A stretch of DNA of 6,053 nucleotides from Pontimonas sp964350865 (lineage in GTDB: Bacteria; Actinomycetota; Actinomycetes; Actinomycetales; Microbacteriaceae): assembly GCA_964350865.1 (NCBI GenBank), contig CAYGLJ010000055.1:1-6053 (forward strand), read 5' to 3'. Under the pieces are notes generated by a model that ran no database searches, had not been told where the DNA came from, and saw nothing but the letters and a program-made list of their open reading frames with translations. Shown in pieces: positions 1 to 6,036 of this stretch. Numbering within the stretch: position 1 is the first letter of the stretch; every line of letters starts with the position of its first letter. Made by a program: the position numbers and the translations under genes.

Positions 1-2
1 GC

Positions 3-593
3 CTGCTCGATAACAAAATTGTGGTCGGCTCCATGAACCGTGGGGGCCTGCGGGGGGCCTCGTTCGAAATGGATGACCGATTTGGGTCCTATTCGATCGA
101 GTCAATAGTCGAAGCGGGTCTCGATTTTGCCAAAACTCTGACCCGCATTAACTTCCAAGACGCTGGCACGGCAGAAACCCTGATGGCCACCGCTACCGCG
201 GTCAATGACGCGGTCGCTGCGGGGATTCCCATCATGCTCGAGCCCTTCATCAGTGAGTGGGTGGAGGGATCCATCTCCAATGTGTTGACTCCCGAAGCCG
301 TCATCCAGTCCATTGCGATTGTGAGCGCACTGGGTGGCTCCAGTGCCTACACCTGGCTCAAAATCCCTTACGTCGCGGACATGGCCCGGGTCATGGAGTC
401 CACCACACTTCCCACCCTGATTCTCGGGGGAGATCGCGCTGGCGACATGGAAAGCCTCTATACGGAGTGGGCGAATGCCCTCACGTTGCCGGGCGTGCGT
501 GGCCTCGTCGTCGGTCGCAGCTTGCTCTACCCGGCATCCGGTAATACTGGGGATGCCATTGCACGCGCAGTAGATATTGTTCACGGCGGATAA
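3..593 (+). CDS. DeoC/LacD-like class I aldolase, C-terminal part (5' end outside window)
   Basis: The reading frame is open from the left edge (first full codon at 3) and ends at TAA 591-593, so about 197 residues of the C-terminal part are visible. The GTG at 21 is inside the gene, not its start. The sequence reads as the later strands of a (beta/alpha)8 barrel. A lysine in a WLKIPY segment (codon 360-362) is placed like the Schiff-base lysine of the DeoC/LacD aldolase family, and is followed by LILGGD and VVGRSLLYP, which resemble the phosphate-binding end of such barrels. It resembles the Cgl0159-type proteins of actinobacterial inositol clusters. By inference it cleaves 2-deoxy-5-keto-gluconate 6-phosphate to dihydroxyacetone phosphate and malonate semialdehyde, which the next gene product would consume. 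It lies 26 bases before mmsA, evidently in one operon. The barrel aldolase fold is fairly sure; the substrate rests mainly on context, and another sugar-phosphate aldolase is possible. Confidence 0.72.
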   Translation: MLDNKIVVGSMNRGGLRGASFEMDDRFGSYSIESIVEAGLDFAKTLTRINFQDAGTAETLMATATAVNDAVAAGIPIMLEPFISEWVEGSISNVLTPEAVIQSIAIVSALGGSSAYTWLKIPYVADMARVMESTTLPTLILGGDRAGDMESLYTEWANALTLPGVRGLVVGRSLLYPASGNTGDAIARAVDIVHGG

Positions 594-605
594 CCGCACC
601 AACCA

Positions 606-612
606 GAGAGGA
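606..612 (+). promoter_or_regulatory. Ribosome binding site of mmsA
   Basis: GAGAGGA lies seven bases before the GTG at 620. It is a good Shine-Dalgarno match and fixes the non-ATG start of mmsA. It falls in the 26-base gap after the aldolase gene, which has no room for a separate promoter. Confidence 0.7.
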
Positions 613-619
613 CAGCTCA

Positions 620-2113
620 GTGAGCCAGCCCATCATCAACCACTACGTCGGCGGAGCAGAATTCGTCGGCGAATCCGATCGACTCGCTGATGTGTTCGAT
701 CCAGCCCTCGGTGTTGCGACCAAGTCGGTGCGCCTGGCCACCACTGGCGACCTCGATGCAGCCGTTCAGGTCGCGAAATCCGCGTTTGCCAGCTGGTCGG
801 CCATGTCGCTGACCAAGCGTGTGGCAATTGTGTTCAAGTTCCGCGAGCTTCTTGAGGCCAAAAAAGGTGAGCTTGCCGCGATCATTACCGAAGAGCACGG
901 GAAGGTACTTTCGGACGCTCTAGGCGAGATCACACGCGGTCAAGAAGTGGTCGAGTTCGCCTGCGGTCTCCCCCACCTGTTGAAGGGCGAGTTTTCGCTC
1001 AACGCCTCTACCGACGTGGACGTCTATTCCCTGAAGCAGCCCCTCGGTGTTGTGGGAATCATCAGCCCCTTCAACTTCCCCGCCATGGTGCCGATGTGGT
1101 TCTTCCCCGTCGCAATTGCCGCGGGTAACACCGTCATCTTGAAGCCCAGCGAGAAAGACCCTTCCGCCTCCATGTGGATCGCAAACCTCTGGAAAGAGGC
1201 GGGTCTTCCCGATGGTGTCTTCAACGTCGTCCACGGTGACAAGGTGTCCGTCGACGCACTCCTGGAGCACCCCGATGTCGAGTCGATCTCGTTCGTGGGC
1301 TCCACCCCGATTGCCCAGTACGTCTACGAGACCGGTGCCCGCAATGGCAAGCGCGTCCAGGCTCTCGGCGGCGCGAAGAACCACATGTTGGTTCTCCCCG
1401 ATGCCGACCTGGACTTGGTCGCAGATTCCGCCGTCAACGCAGGCTTTGGCTCCGCCGGAGAGCGCTGCATGGCGATCTCCGTGGTCGTGGCCGTTGACCC
1501 GATTGGTGACGAACTGGTGGCCGCAGTCAAGGACAAGATGTCCGCGATCAAGGTCGGAGATGGACGTCGCTCTTGTGACATGGGACCGCTCGTGACCGAG
1601 GTCCACCGCGACAAAGTCGCCTCCTACATTGACATTGCCGAAAAAGATGGTGCGACGATTGTGACCGATGGTCGCACTGTCCAACCCGATGGCGAAGCTG
1701 CCGGTTTCTGGCTCGGACCGACCCTGATCGATCACGTCCCCACCTCCTCGAAGGTGTATCAGGAGGAGATCTTCGGACCCGTCCTCTCGGTGGTCCGGGT
1801 GAAGTCCTATGAAGAGGGTGTTGCGCTCATTAACTCAGGGGCCTTCGGTAATGGAACGGCGATCTTCACTAACGATGGTGGCGCTGCGAGGAAGTTCGTG
1901 ACGGACATCCAGGTGGGCATGGTCGGCGTGAATGTTCCGATTCCTGTTCCTATGGCGTACTTCTCCTTTGGTGGATGGAAGCACTCGCTCTTTGGAGACT
2001 CGAGGGCTCACGGTGAAGAAGGTTTCCGCTTCTTCACTCGCCAAAAGGTTGTCACCTCCCGCTGGCTTGACCCCAGCCACGGTGGACTCAACCTCGGCTT
2101 CCCCCAGAACTAG
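620..2113 (+). CDS. mmsA: CoA-acylating methylmalonate-semialdehyde / malonate-semialdehyde dehydrogenase
   Basis: This 497-residue protein is a full-length aldehyde dehydrogenase of the MmsA/IolA type (usual length about 490-500). These enzymes oxidise malonate semialdehyde (inositol breakdown) or methylmalonate semialdehyde (valine breakdown) with NAD and CoA, giving acetyl-CoA or propionyl-CoA with loss of CO2, in the cytoplasm. Visible marks: PFNFP with the oxyanion asparagine (Asn152), ILKPSEK for cofactor binding (about 173-179), FVGSTP (225-230), the catalytic cysteine in GERCM (Cys283), and EEIFGP (382-387). The general-base glutamate of ordinary aldehyde dehydrogenases is replaced in LGGAKNH (Asn254), which is characteristic of the CoA-acylating MmsA group. 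The GTG start is supported by GAGAGGA seven bases upstream. An inositol role (the name iolA) is inferred from the aldolase before it; valine or beta-alanine catabolism cannot be excluded from sequence alone. Confidence 0.95.
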   Translation: MSQPIINHYVGGAEFVGESDRLADVFDPALGVATKSVRLATTGDLDAAVQVAKSAFASWSAMSLTKRVAIVFKFRELLEAKKGELAAIITEEHGKVLSDALGEITRGQEVVEFACGLPHLLKGEFSLNASTDVDVYSLKQPLGVVGIISPFNFPAMVPMWFFPVAIAAGNTVILKPSEKDPSASMWIANLWKEAGLPDGVFNVVHGDKVSVDALLEHPDVESISFVGSTPIAQYVYETGARNGKRVQALGGAKNHMLVLPDADLDLVADSAVNAGFGSAGERCMAISVVVAVDPIGDELVAAVKDKMSAIKVGDGRRSCDMGPLVTEVHRDKVASYIDIAEKDGATIVTDGRTVQPDGEAAGFWLGPTLIDHVPTSSKVYQEEIFGPVLSVVRVKSYEEGVALINSGAFGNGTAIFTNDGGAARKFVTDIQVGMVGVNVPIPVPMAYFSFGGWKHSLFGDSRAHGEEGFRFFTRQKVVTSRWLDPSHGGLNLGFPQN

Positions 2114-2115
2114 TT

Positions 2116-3069
2116 GTGGCACGCGTAGCCCTCACCGGGGGGACGGGCTTCCTCGGAAGCAATGTGGCAGAGGTCCTCATGGATGCCGGCCACGACGTCC
2201 TGGTGCTGACCAGGGCAACCCCCTCGATGGAGGTGCCCTGGTCCTTTGCGGTGGTCGACACCTCTGACACTCACGCAGTGCAGAAGGCGATTGAGGGTGT
2301 GGATGCACTCGTCCACACCGCGATCGCGAATGACTTCCAGAACCTGGACGCCGGTGCCGCCTACAACGCCTATCCAGGCCTCACGCAGTCGGTTACCAGA
2401 GCTGCGATGGCGGTGGGGGCTAAGCCGATCTACATCTCCACGGATTGGGTGATGGATGGCACCTCCCACAAGGTCCCGGAGACTGACTACGGTCGCCCCA
2501 TCAACACCTATGGCTATTTGAAGGCTCTCGGTGAGCAGGTCATCCGCGACCTTGCTCCCGAGACCGGAGTGATCTGTCGCATCGGTGGCGTGATGGGTAG
2601 CCACCGCCTGCTGGCGGATATGCCGCGCAACCAAGATGTTGGCTTTGGCTACTTCGTCTCAGCGCTGGTGAAGAGTCTTCGTGCAGGAGAAGAGTTCATG
2701 GTGTTCGGTGGCGAAGGTGTCAATAAGGTGGCAACCCCCTCGCTAGCGTCCGAGATCGGCGCCACGATTCACCGCATCATCGAGCGGGATGCGACCGGCT
2801 GTTTCCACGTGGTGGCTGATGATGCGGTGACGCGCGAGGACTTAGCGGCACTCGCCTGCGAGGTCTTTGATCTTGATGCTTCTCTGGTGACCTCAGGTGA
2901 GCCACCCGAGGCAGATCGCTTTAGCGAGCCTGTCCCGGTGGACACCTCTTTGGATAATTCCCGCGTGAAAGCAGAGCTGGGGGTCGGTCCAGTGAGCGTG
3001 CGAGACCTACTCGAGGCCCTCTTGGCAGAAGCTGATGGAAAGCTTCACCCCGTTACCCCCGTGCGCTAG
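2116..3069 (+). CDS. RmlD-like extended SDR, NAD(P)-dependent reductase or epimerase
   Basis: This 317-residue protein belongs to the extended short-chain dehydrogenase/reductase group and looks most like dTDP-4-dehydrorhamnose reductase (RmlD). The N-terminus is a Rossmann nucleotide-binding motif, TGGTGFLGSN (7-16). A YISTDWVMDG segment (106-115) matches the RmlD STDYVFDG region, and the catalytic pair is Tyr132 and Lys136 in TYGYLKALGE. Near the C-terminus, DTSLDNSRVKAELG (278-289) matches the usual RmlD ending. It starts on GTG two bases after the mmsA stop. No purine-rich ribosome site precedes it, so translation probably depends on ribosomes finishing mmsA. The start is secure because the glycine motif begins only seven residues in. 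The real substrate is unknown. Rhamnose synthesis is unlikely because no other rml gene is nearby; reduction or epimerisation of an imported sugar, polyol or keto intermediate is a guess from context. Confidence 0.82.
   Translation: MARVALTGGTGFLGSNVAEVLMDAGHDVLVLTRATPSMEVPWSFAVVDTSDTHAVQKAIEGVDALVHTAIANDFQNLDAGAAYNAYPGLTQSVTRAAMAVGAKPIYISTDWVMDGTSHKVPETDYGRPINTYGYLKALGEQVIRDLAPETGVICRIGGVMGSHRLLADMPRNQDVGFGYFVSALVKSLRAGEEFMVFGGEGVNKVATPSLASEIGATIHRIIERDATGCFHVVADDAVTREDLAALACEVFDLDASLVTSGEPPEADRFSEPVPVDTSLDNSRVKAELGVGPVSVRDLLEALLAEADGKLHPVTPVR
2208..2243. repeat. 10-bp inverted repeat early in the SDR gene
   Basis: GACCAGGGCA (2208-2217) and TGCCCTGGTC (2234-2243) are exact reverse complements. 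An inner CCTC/GAGG (2222-2225, 2230-2233) could extend the stem past a bulge. It lies about 90 bases after the SDR start, within coding sequence. It may form structure in the message, but it has no other sign of function. Confidence 0.5.
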
Positions 3070-3089
3070 CAGGGGATAACGGGGTGAGC
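3042..3089. terminator. Shared hairpin between converging operons, likely bidirectional terminator
   Basis: The left arm 3045-3059 (TCACCCCGTTACCCC) pairs with 3072-3087 (GGGGATAACGGGGTGA). There is one bulged A at 3076, and the inner TGC 3062-3064 can pair with GCA 3069-3071. GC at 3042-3043 can extend the base against 3088-3089. The stem overlaps the stop codon of the SDR gene and spans nearly all of the 22-base gap before the stop of the oppositely oriented ATPase gene. Neither strand has a clear run of T after the stem, which is common in high-GC bacteria, so termination is inferred from strength and position. Confidence 0.65.
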
Positions 3090-3091
3090 CC

Positions 3092-3880
3092 TTAGACGTC
3101 TGCGCGAACCTGTTGGATTTCGCGGGTGAGAGCATCAAGCTCAGCTCCACCAGCCATCGCCTTCGTCAACTCATCCAGCTCCACCTTGGAGCGCTCGTAT
3201 TCATTGGCGAGCTGACCGCGGTTGAGCAGATAGAAGTAGTCACCCACCAGGTAGGCGTGGTGAGGGTTGTGGGTAATGAAGACCACAGACACTCCACGAT
3301 CCTTCGCAGCAAGCACATACTTGAGGACGATTCCGGACTGGCGAACACCCAAGGCGGAGGTGGGCTCATCAAGAATGAGCACCTTGGCACCGAAATACAC
3401 CGCGCGGGCAATGGCGACCGCCTGGCGCTCTCCACCGGAGAGGGTTCCGATCTGCTGACCGGTGTCTCTCAAGTCAATGCCCATCTCAAGGAGTTGCTCT
3501 TTCGCGAGATCTTTCATCTTCTTGACGTCGAGCCTGCGGAAGGGACCCCAACCTTTGGTGATCTCGTTCCCGAGGAAGAAGTTCCTCCAGACCGACATCA
3601 ACGGAATAGTCGCGAGGTCCTGGTACACCGTGGCGATTCCACTCGCGAGTGCCTCGCGAGGGGAGTTGAACGACACGGGAGAACCCTCGACCTCATACAC
3701 ACCACTCGTGGGCTTGTGCACACCGGAGAGAGTCTTAATCAGTGTTGACTTTCCCGCACCGTTATCTCCCAAGATGCAGGTGACGGCACCCTCTCGAACC
3801 TTGACGGAGACATTGGAGAGCGCGATAACGCTTCCGAAGGACTTTCCGACGTCCTTGAGTTCCATGGCGATTCCGGTCAT
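3092..3880 (-). CDS. Sugar ABC transporter ATP-binding protein, single-domain FrcA-like
   Basis: This 262-residue cytoplasmic ATPase powers the transporter encoded with it. All the motifs of one nucleotide-binding domain are present in order: Walker A GDNGAGKS (38-45), Q-loop glutamine in VYQD (Gln87), signature LSGGERQ (147-153), Walker B ending LILDE (Glu172), and the switch histidine in ITHN (His204). SALGVRQ after Walker B and the HNPHHAYLVGD stretch are typical of ATPases serving CUT2 sugar transporters. It has one domain, like the fructose transporter FrcA, unlike the roughly 500-residue tandem RbsA/MglA proteins. The ATG at 3880-3878 is chosen because AAGGGAG lies seven bases upstream and because it overlaps the permease stop by four bases (ATGA). 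The open frame continues 33 codons upstream, but those overlap the permease and have no family resemblance. The ATPase role is certain; the substrate is not encoded in this subunit. Confidence 0.93.
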   Translation of the reverse strand: MTGIAMELKDVGKSFGSVIALSNVSVKVREGAVTCILGDNGAGKSTLIKTLSGVHKPTSGVYEVEGSPVSFNSPREALASGIATVYQDLATIPLMSVWRNFFLGNEITKGWGPFRRLDVKKMKDLAKEQLLEMGIDLRDTGQQIGTLSGGERQAVAIARAVYFGAKVLILDEPTSALGVRQSGIVLKYVLAAKDRGVSVVFITHNPHHAYLVGDYFYLLNRGQLANEYERSKVELDELTKAMAGGAELDALTREIQQVRADV

Positions 3881-4917
3881 CGTCGGGCTCCCTTCGCTCG
3901 GTTGCCGATATAGGTGTTGACGAGTACTGCGGCGAGAAGAATGACACCGATAAAGGTCCAGCGCCAGTCTTGATCCCACAGGGCGTAGGGGATACCGATG
4001 TCAGCGATACCCATAATGGCCGCACCAATCGAGGCACCAATGGCTGAACCTGCGCCACCCATCAAGAGAGTTCCACCGACCGCGGCAGCAATGATGTAGA
4101 AGAACTCCATACCGACACCCTGCCCAGCCTGCATACCCTGCAAGCGAAGCACGAGCATGACGCCCACGAACGCTGAGGCGAGCGAGGACATCATGAACAG
4201 GGTGATCTTGGTTCGGTTCACAGGCACACCCGCGTTGCGGGCGGCGTTCTTGTCGCCACCGGAGGCGAAAATCCAGTTACCAAACTGGGTTCTCGTCAGT
4301 AGCCAGGTCGCAAAGATGGTGGCGAGAACCCACCAGAGAATCGAAATCTGGAAGTTCGACGTTCCAATCGCCATCTTCGACGCGAAGATGGCGTGCGCGG
4401 TGTCAAACCCTGTGGTGTCTTCAACGTTTGCCACACGGACAGTTCCCGTGAGCTCTTTGGTCACCGCGAGGTTTGCTCCACGCAGGACGAAGAATGTCGC
4501 GAGCGTGACAATGAACGAGGGCAACCCGGTCTTCACCACGATCACGCCGTTGATAAAGCCCACGCCCAAAGCGAAGACGAAGACGATGGCAATCGCCACC
4601 CATATGTTGAGCCCGTATTCGGTGGCGAGGAGTCCGGCCATCAGACCCGAAGTTCCCACCATAACTCCGGTGGAAAGGTCGAACTCTCCACCAATCATGA
4701 GGAGCGCCACGAAAACGGCGATGATGCCGATCGGCGCTGCAATATCTGTCCAGCCGGCTGTTCCGCCGACTCCAGCAAAGTTTCCTGTGGTGTCAACGCT
4801 CCAGAAAAGGAAGAAGATGACAGCCGCTCCGATCAAAGCCCCCAGTTCGGGTCTTTGGAGCATTTTGGTAGCGATCGATGTTTGCGCTACCCGTTCGTCT
4901 TTTGTTTGAGTCGCCAT
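3877..4917 (-). CDS. Sugar ABC transporter permease, CUT2/BPD_transp_2 family
   Basis: This 346-residue inner-membrane protein is the channel of the transporter, probably acting as a homodimer since only one permease gene is present. Around nine or ten hydrophobic segments are visible. The first is near residues 25-42 and the second runs into GGEFDLS (76-82), the counterpart of the GGIDLS motif of RbsC-like permeases. GLPSFIVTLATFFVLRG follows, and the last segment ends near NTYIGNRA. A hydrophilic stretch at about 153-190 separates two membrane segments and is probably a long loop. The ATG at 4917 is preferred over a GTG 13 codons earlier (4956), because that GTG lies in the base of a hairpin and has no ribosome site; the purine-rich leader before 4917 is only a modest Shine-Dalgarno match. 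The gene follows the binding-protein gene by about 100 bases and its stop overlaps the ATPase start. The family is secure, the substrate inferred. Confidence 0.92.
   Translation of the reverse strand: MATQTKDERVAQTSIATKMLQRPELGALIGAAVIFFLFWSVDTTGNFAGVGGTAGWTDIAAPIGIIAVFVALLMIGGEFDLSTGVMVGTSGLMAGLLATEYGLNIWVAIAIVFVFALGVGFINGVIVVKTGLPSFIVTLATFFVLRGANLAVTKELTGTVRVANVEDTTGFDTAHAIFASKMAIGTSNFQISILWWVLATIFATWLLTRTQFGNWIFASGGDKNAARNAGVPVNRTKITLFMMSSLASAFVGVMLVLRLQGMQAGQGVGMEFFYIIAAAVGGTLLMGGAGSAIGASIGAAIMGIADIGIPYALWDQDWRWTFIGVILLAAVLVNTYIGNRAKGARR
3888..3894 (-). promoter_or_regulatory. Ribosome binding site of the ATPase gene
   Basis: On the minus strand AAGGGAG lies seven bases before the ATG at 3880. 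It sits inside the 3' end of the permease gene and decides the ATPase start in favour of the downstream ATG over the longer open frame. Confidence 0.75.
4369..4393. repeat. Perfect 11-bp inverted repeat with 3-base loop inside the permease gene
   Basis: CGCCATCTTCG (4369-4379) and CGAAGATGGCG (4383-4393) are exact reverse complements around a three-base loop (ACG on plus, CGT on minus). The repeat encodes permease residues 176-183 (AIFASKMA) in the hydrophilic loop. No T-run follows on either strand, so it does not look like an intrinsic terminator. Confidence 0.8.
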
Positions 4918-4948
4918 TGTCTCGTTTTCTCTCGGGGTGTACCAGGTG

Positions 4949-4958
4949 AAGTGCACTT
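4949..4958. repeat. 10-bp palindrome AAGTGCACTT upstream of the permease gene
   Basis: AAGTGCACTT is a perfect palindrome about 32 bases before the permease ATG and touching the foot of the intercistronic hairpin. It could be a half-turn protein-binding site or an extension of RNA structure. I do not recognise it as a known operator, and short palindromes arise by chance. Confidence 0.35.
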
Positions 4959-4998
4959 GAGGGGGTTGTCTAAGGCAATACCTTAGTCAACCCCCTCA
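4958..4998 (-). promoter_or_regulatory. Strong intercistronic hairpin between binding-protein and permease genes
   Basis: TGAGGGGGTTG (4958-4968) pairs exactly with CAACCCCCTCA (4988-4998). After a single mismatch, CTAAGG (4970-4975) pairs exactly with CCTTAG (4981-4986) around a five-base loop. That gives 17 pairs in a 41-base element. It lies wholly in the gap of about 100 bases after the binding-protein stop (5017). Hairpins in this place in ABC operons usually protect the upstream message or stop part of transcription, so that more binding protein than membrane protein is made. No T-run follows on the minus strand, so I infer partial termination or a 3'-end stabiliser, not a full stop. 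Confidence 0.75.
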
Positions 4999-5016
4999 GC
5001 GCATGAATGGTGTTAC

Positions 5017-6024
5017 TTAGCGGGTACCCGCTGCCACCAATCCGATGACCTCTTCAACGTTGCTTGCGTCAACGAATCCAGGTCCGGTGTACATCGGCAG
5101 TCCACCACCAAGCGCGTGAGCGTTGGTGACGTTCAAGTACAGCAACACAACAGAGAGGTAACCCTGTGCGTACTGCTGCTGGTCGATAGCGAACTGCATG
5201 TCGCCAGCGGCAATCGCGTTGAGTGCGTCCTCAGACATGTCAACGGTTCCGATGAACAGGTCGCGTCCGAGCTCCTGAGCGGCGGGCAGTGCAGCCTTGG
5301 CAGCAATGTCAGCGTTCAGTGCGAAGATCGCGTCGATGGTGGGGTCAGCCTCGAGAGCAGCCTTGATCTTTGCAGATGCGGCGGTCAGGTCCTGCAGACC
5401 ACCATCAAGGTTGAAGTCGGTAACGGTTCCCGTGGAGGTCTCGCGAGCACCCTGGCAGCGCTCGGTCAGACCGACGTTAGCAGCCTCCTGAATGGGGCAG
5501 AGGATGTTGGTTGCGCCGAGATCGTTGAAACGGAGTCCCGCTTCACGACCAGCAACAATCTCGTCCTGACCAACGTGAGTGAAAGCACCCAGGTCCTTGA
5601 ACACGGCCGAGCCGGAGTTCATGGTCACGGTGGGAACACCAGCGTCAGCGAGAGACAGCATGGCCTGCTCGATTGCACCGGGGTCCGGAGCAGAAGCAGC
5701 TACACCGTCACAGTCAGCGGAGATAGCACCTTCGATGATGGCAGCCTGACGAGCGGAGTCGTTGGTCGAGCCCTGGTAGTCAATGGTGATGCCCAGGTCT
5801 TCTCCAGCTTTCTCAGCGCCAGCCTGTGCGACCGACCAGAAGGTTCCACCGTCACCGTGCGTGTAGACACAGATCTTGATGTCACTGTTTGCAGGTGCTG
5901 CGCTTTCTGTTGCAGCAGTCTCAGTAGATGCAGCTTCGCCAGCATCGCTGTCAGTTCCCGCTGCACAACCAGCGAGAGTGAGAGCAACAACACTGGTGAG
6001 AACGGCGAATTTCTTGATATCCAA
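5017..6024 (-). CDS. Sugar ABC transporter substrate-binding lipoprotein (CUT2, Peripla_BP_4 type)
   Basis: From the preferred start this is a 335-residue secreted lipoprotein that captures the substrate outside the membrane and hands it to the permease. The N-terminus has DIKKF, a hydrophobic core and the lipobox LAGC (Cys20). A linker of about 25 residues rich in Ala, Thr, Ser and Glu follows. The mature part matches ribose/fructose-type binding proteins: GTFWSVAQAGAEKA near the start, DGVAASAPDP at about 106-115, and CPIQEAANVGLTERC at about 176-190, whose cysteines recur in FrcB-like relatives. I prefer TTG at 6024 because AGAGGT lies six bases before it; the ATG at 6039 would add five residues (340 total) but has purines only directly against it. 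It is the first visible gene of the transporter operon, whose promoter is beyond the right edge. The family is secure; inositol or a related polyol as ligand is inferred from the neighbouring catabolic genes. Confidence 0.93.
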   Translation of the reverse strand: MDIKKFAVLTSVVALTLAGCAAGTDSDAGEAASTETAATESAAPANSDIKICVYTHGDGGTFWSVAQAGAEKAGEDLGITIDYQGSTNDSARQAAIIEGAISADCDGVAASAPDPGAIEQAMLSLADAGVPTVTMNSGSAVFKDLGAFTHVGQDEIVAGREAGLRFNDLGATNILCPIQEAANVGLTERCQGARETSTGTVTDFNLDGGLQDLTAASAKIKAALEADPTIDAIFALNADIAAKAALPAAQELGRDLFIGTVDMSEDALNAIAAGDMQFAIDQQQYAQGYLSVVLLYLNVTNAHALGGGLPMYTGPGFVDASNVEEVIGLVAAGTR

Positions 6025-6030
6025 ATTCGG

Positions 6031-6036
6031 ACCTCT
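6031..6036 (-). promoter_or_regulatory. Probable ribosome binding site of the binding-protein gene
   Basis: On the minus strand AGAGGT lies six bases before a TTG at 6024-6022. It overlaps the codons directly after the ATG at 6039, so it supports the TTG as the working start. Confidence 0.5.

Noticed and set aside
40..62. G-rich stretch with repeated GGGGGCCT near the left edge, considered as a quadruplex or repeat
   Set aside because: Only two long G-runs are present and the stretch codes for a Gly/Arg-rich turn of the aldolase, so four-run quadruplex formation is not supported.
920..1735. 271-codon open frame on the minus strand within mmsA
   Set aside because: It is antisense to a full-length conserved dehydrogenase. 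Its His/Gly/Asp-rich composition is typical of antisense frames in GC-rich genes, and I see no family resemblance.
3641..3660. Two copies of CTCGCGAG close together in the ATPase gene
   Set aside because: They fall in coding sequence (EALASGIA) between conserved ATPase motifs and are explained by alanine, serine and arginine codons in a GC-rich genome.
3881..3979. 33-codon N-terminal extension of the ATPase
   Set aside because: It overlaps the permease end, has no resemblance to the family, and the ATG at 3880 has a good ribosome site and the ATGA coupling overlap.
4157..4909. 250-codon open frame on the plus strand opposite the permease gene
   Set aside because: The permease on the minus strand has clear membrane segments and motifs. 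The plus frame has no recognisable domain.
4918..4956. 13-codon N-terminal extension of the permease from a GTG at 4956
   Set aside because: The GTG lies in the AAGTGCACTT palindrome at the hairpin foot with no ribosome site. The extension is not hydrophobic or family-like.
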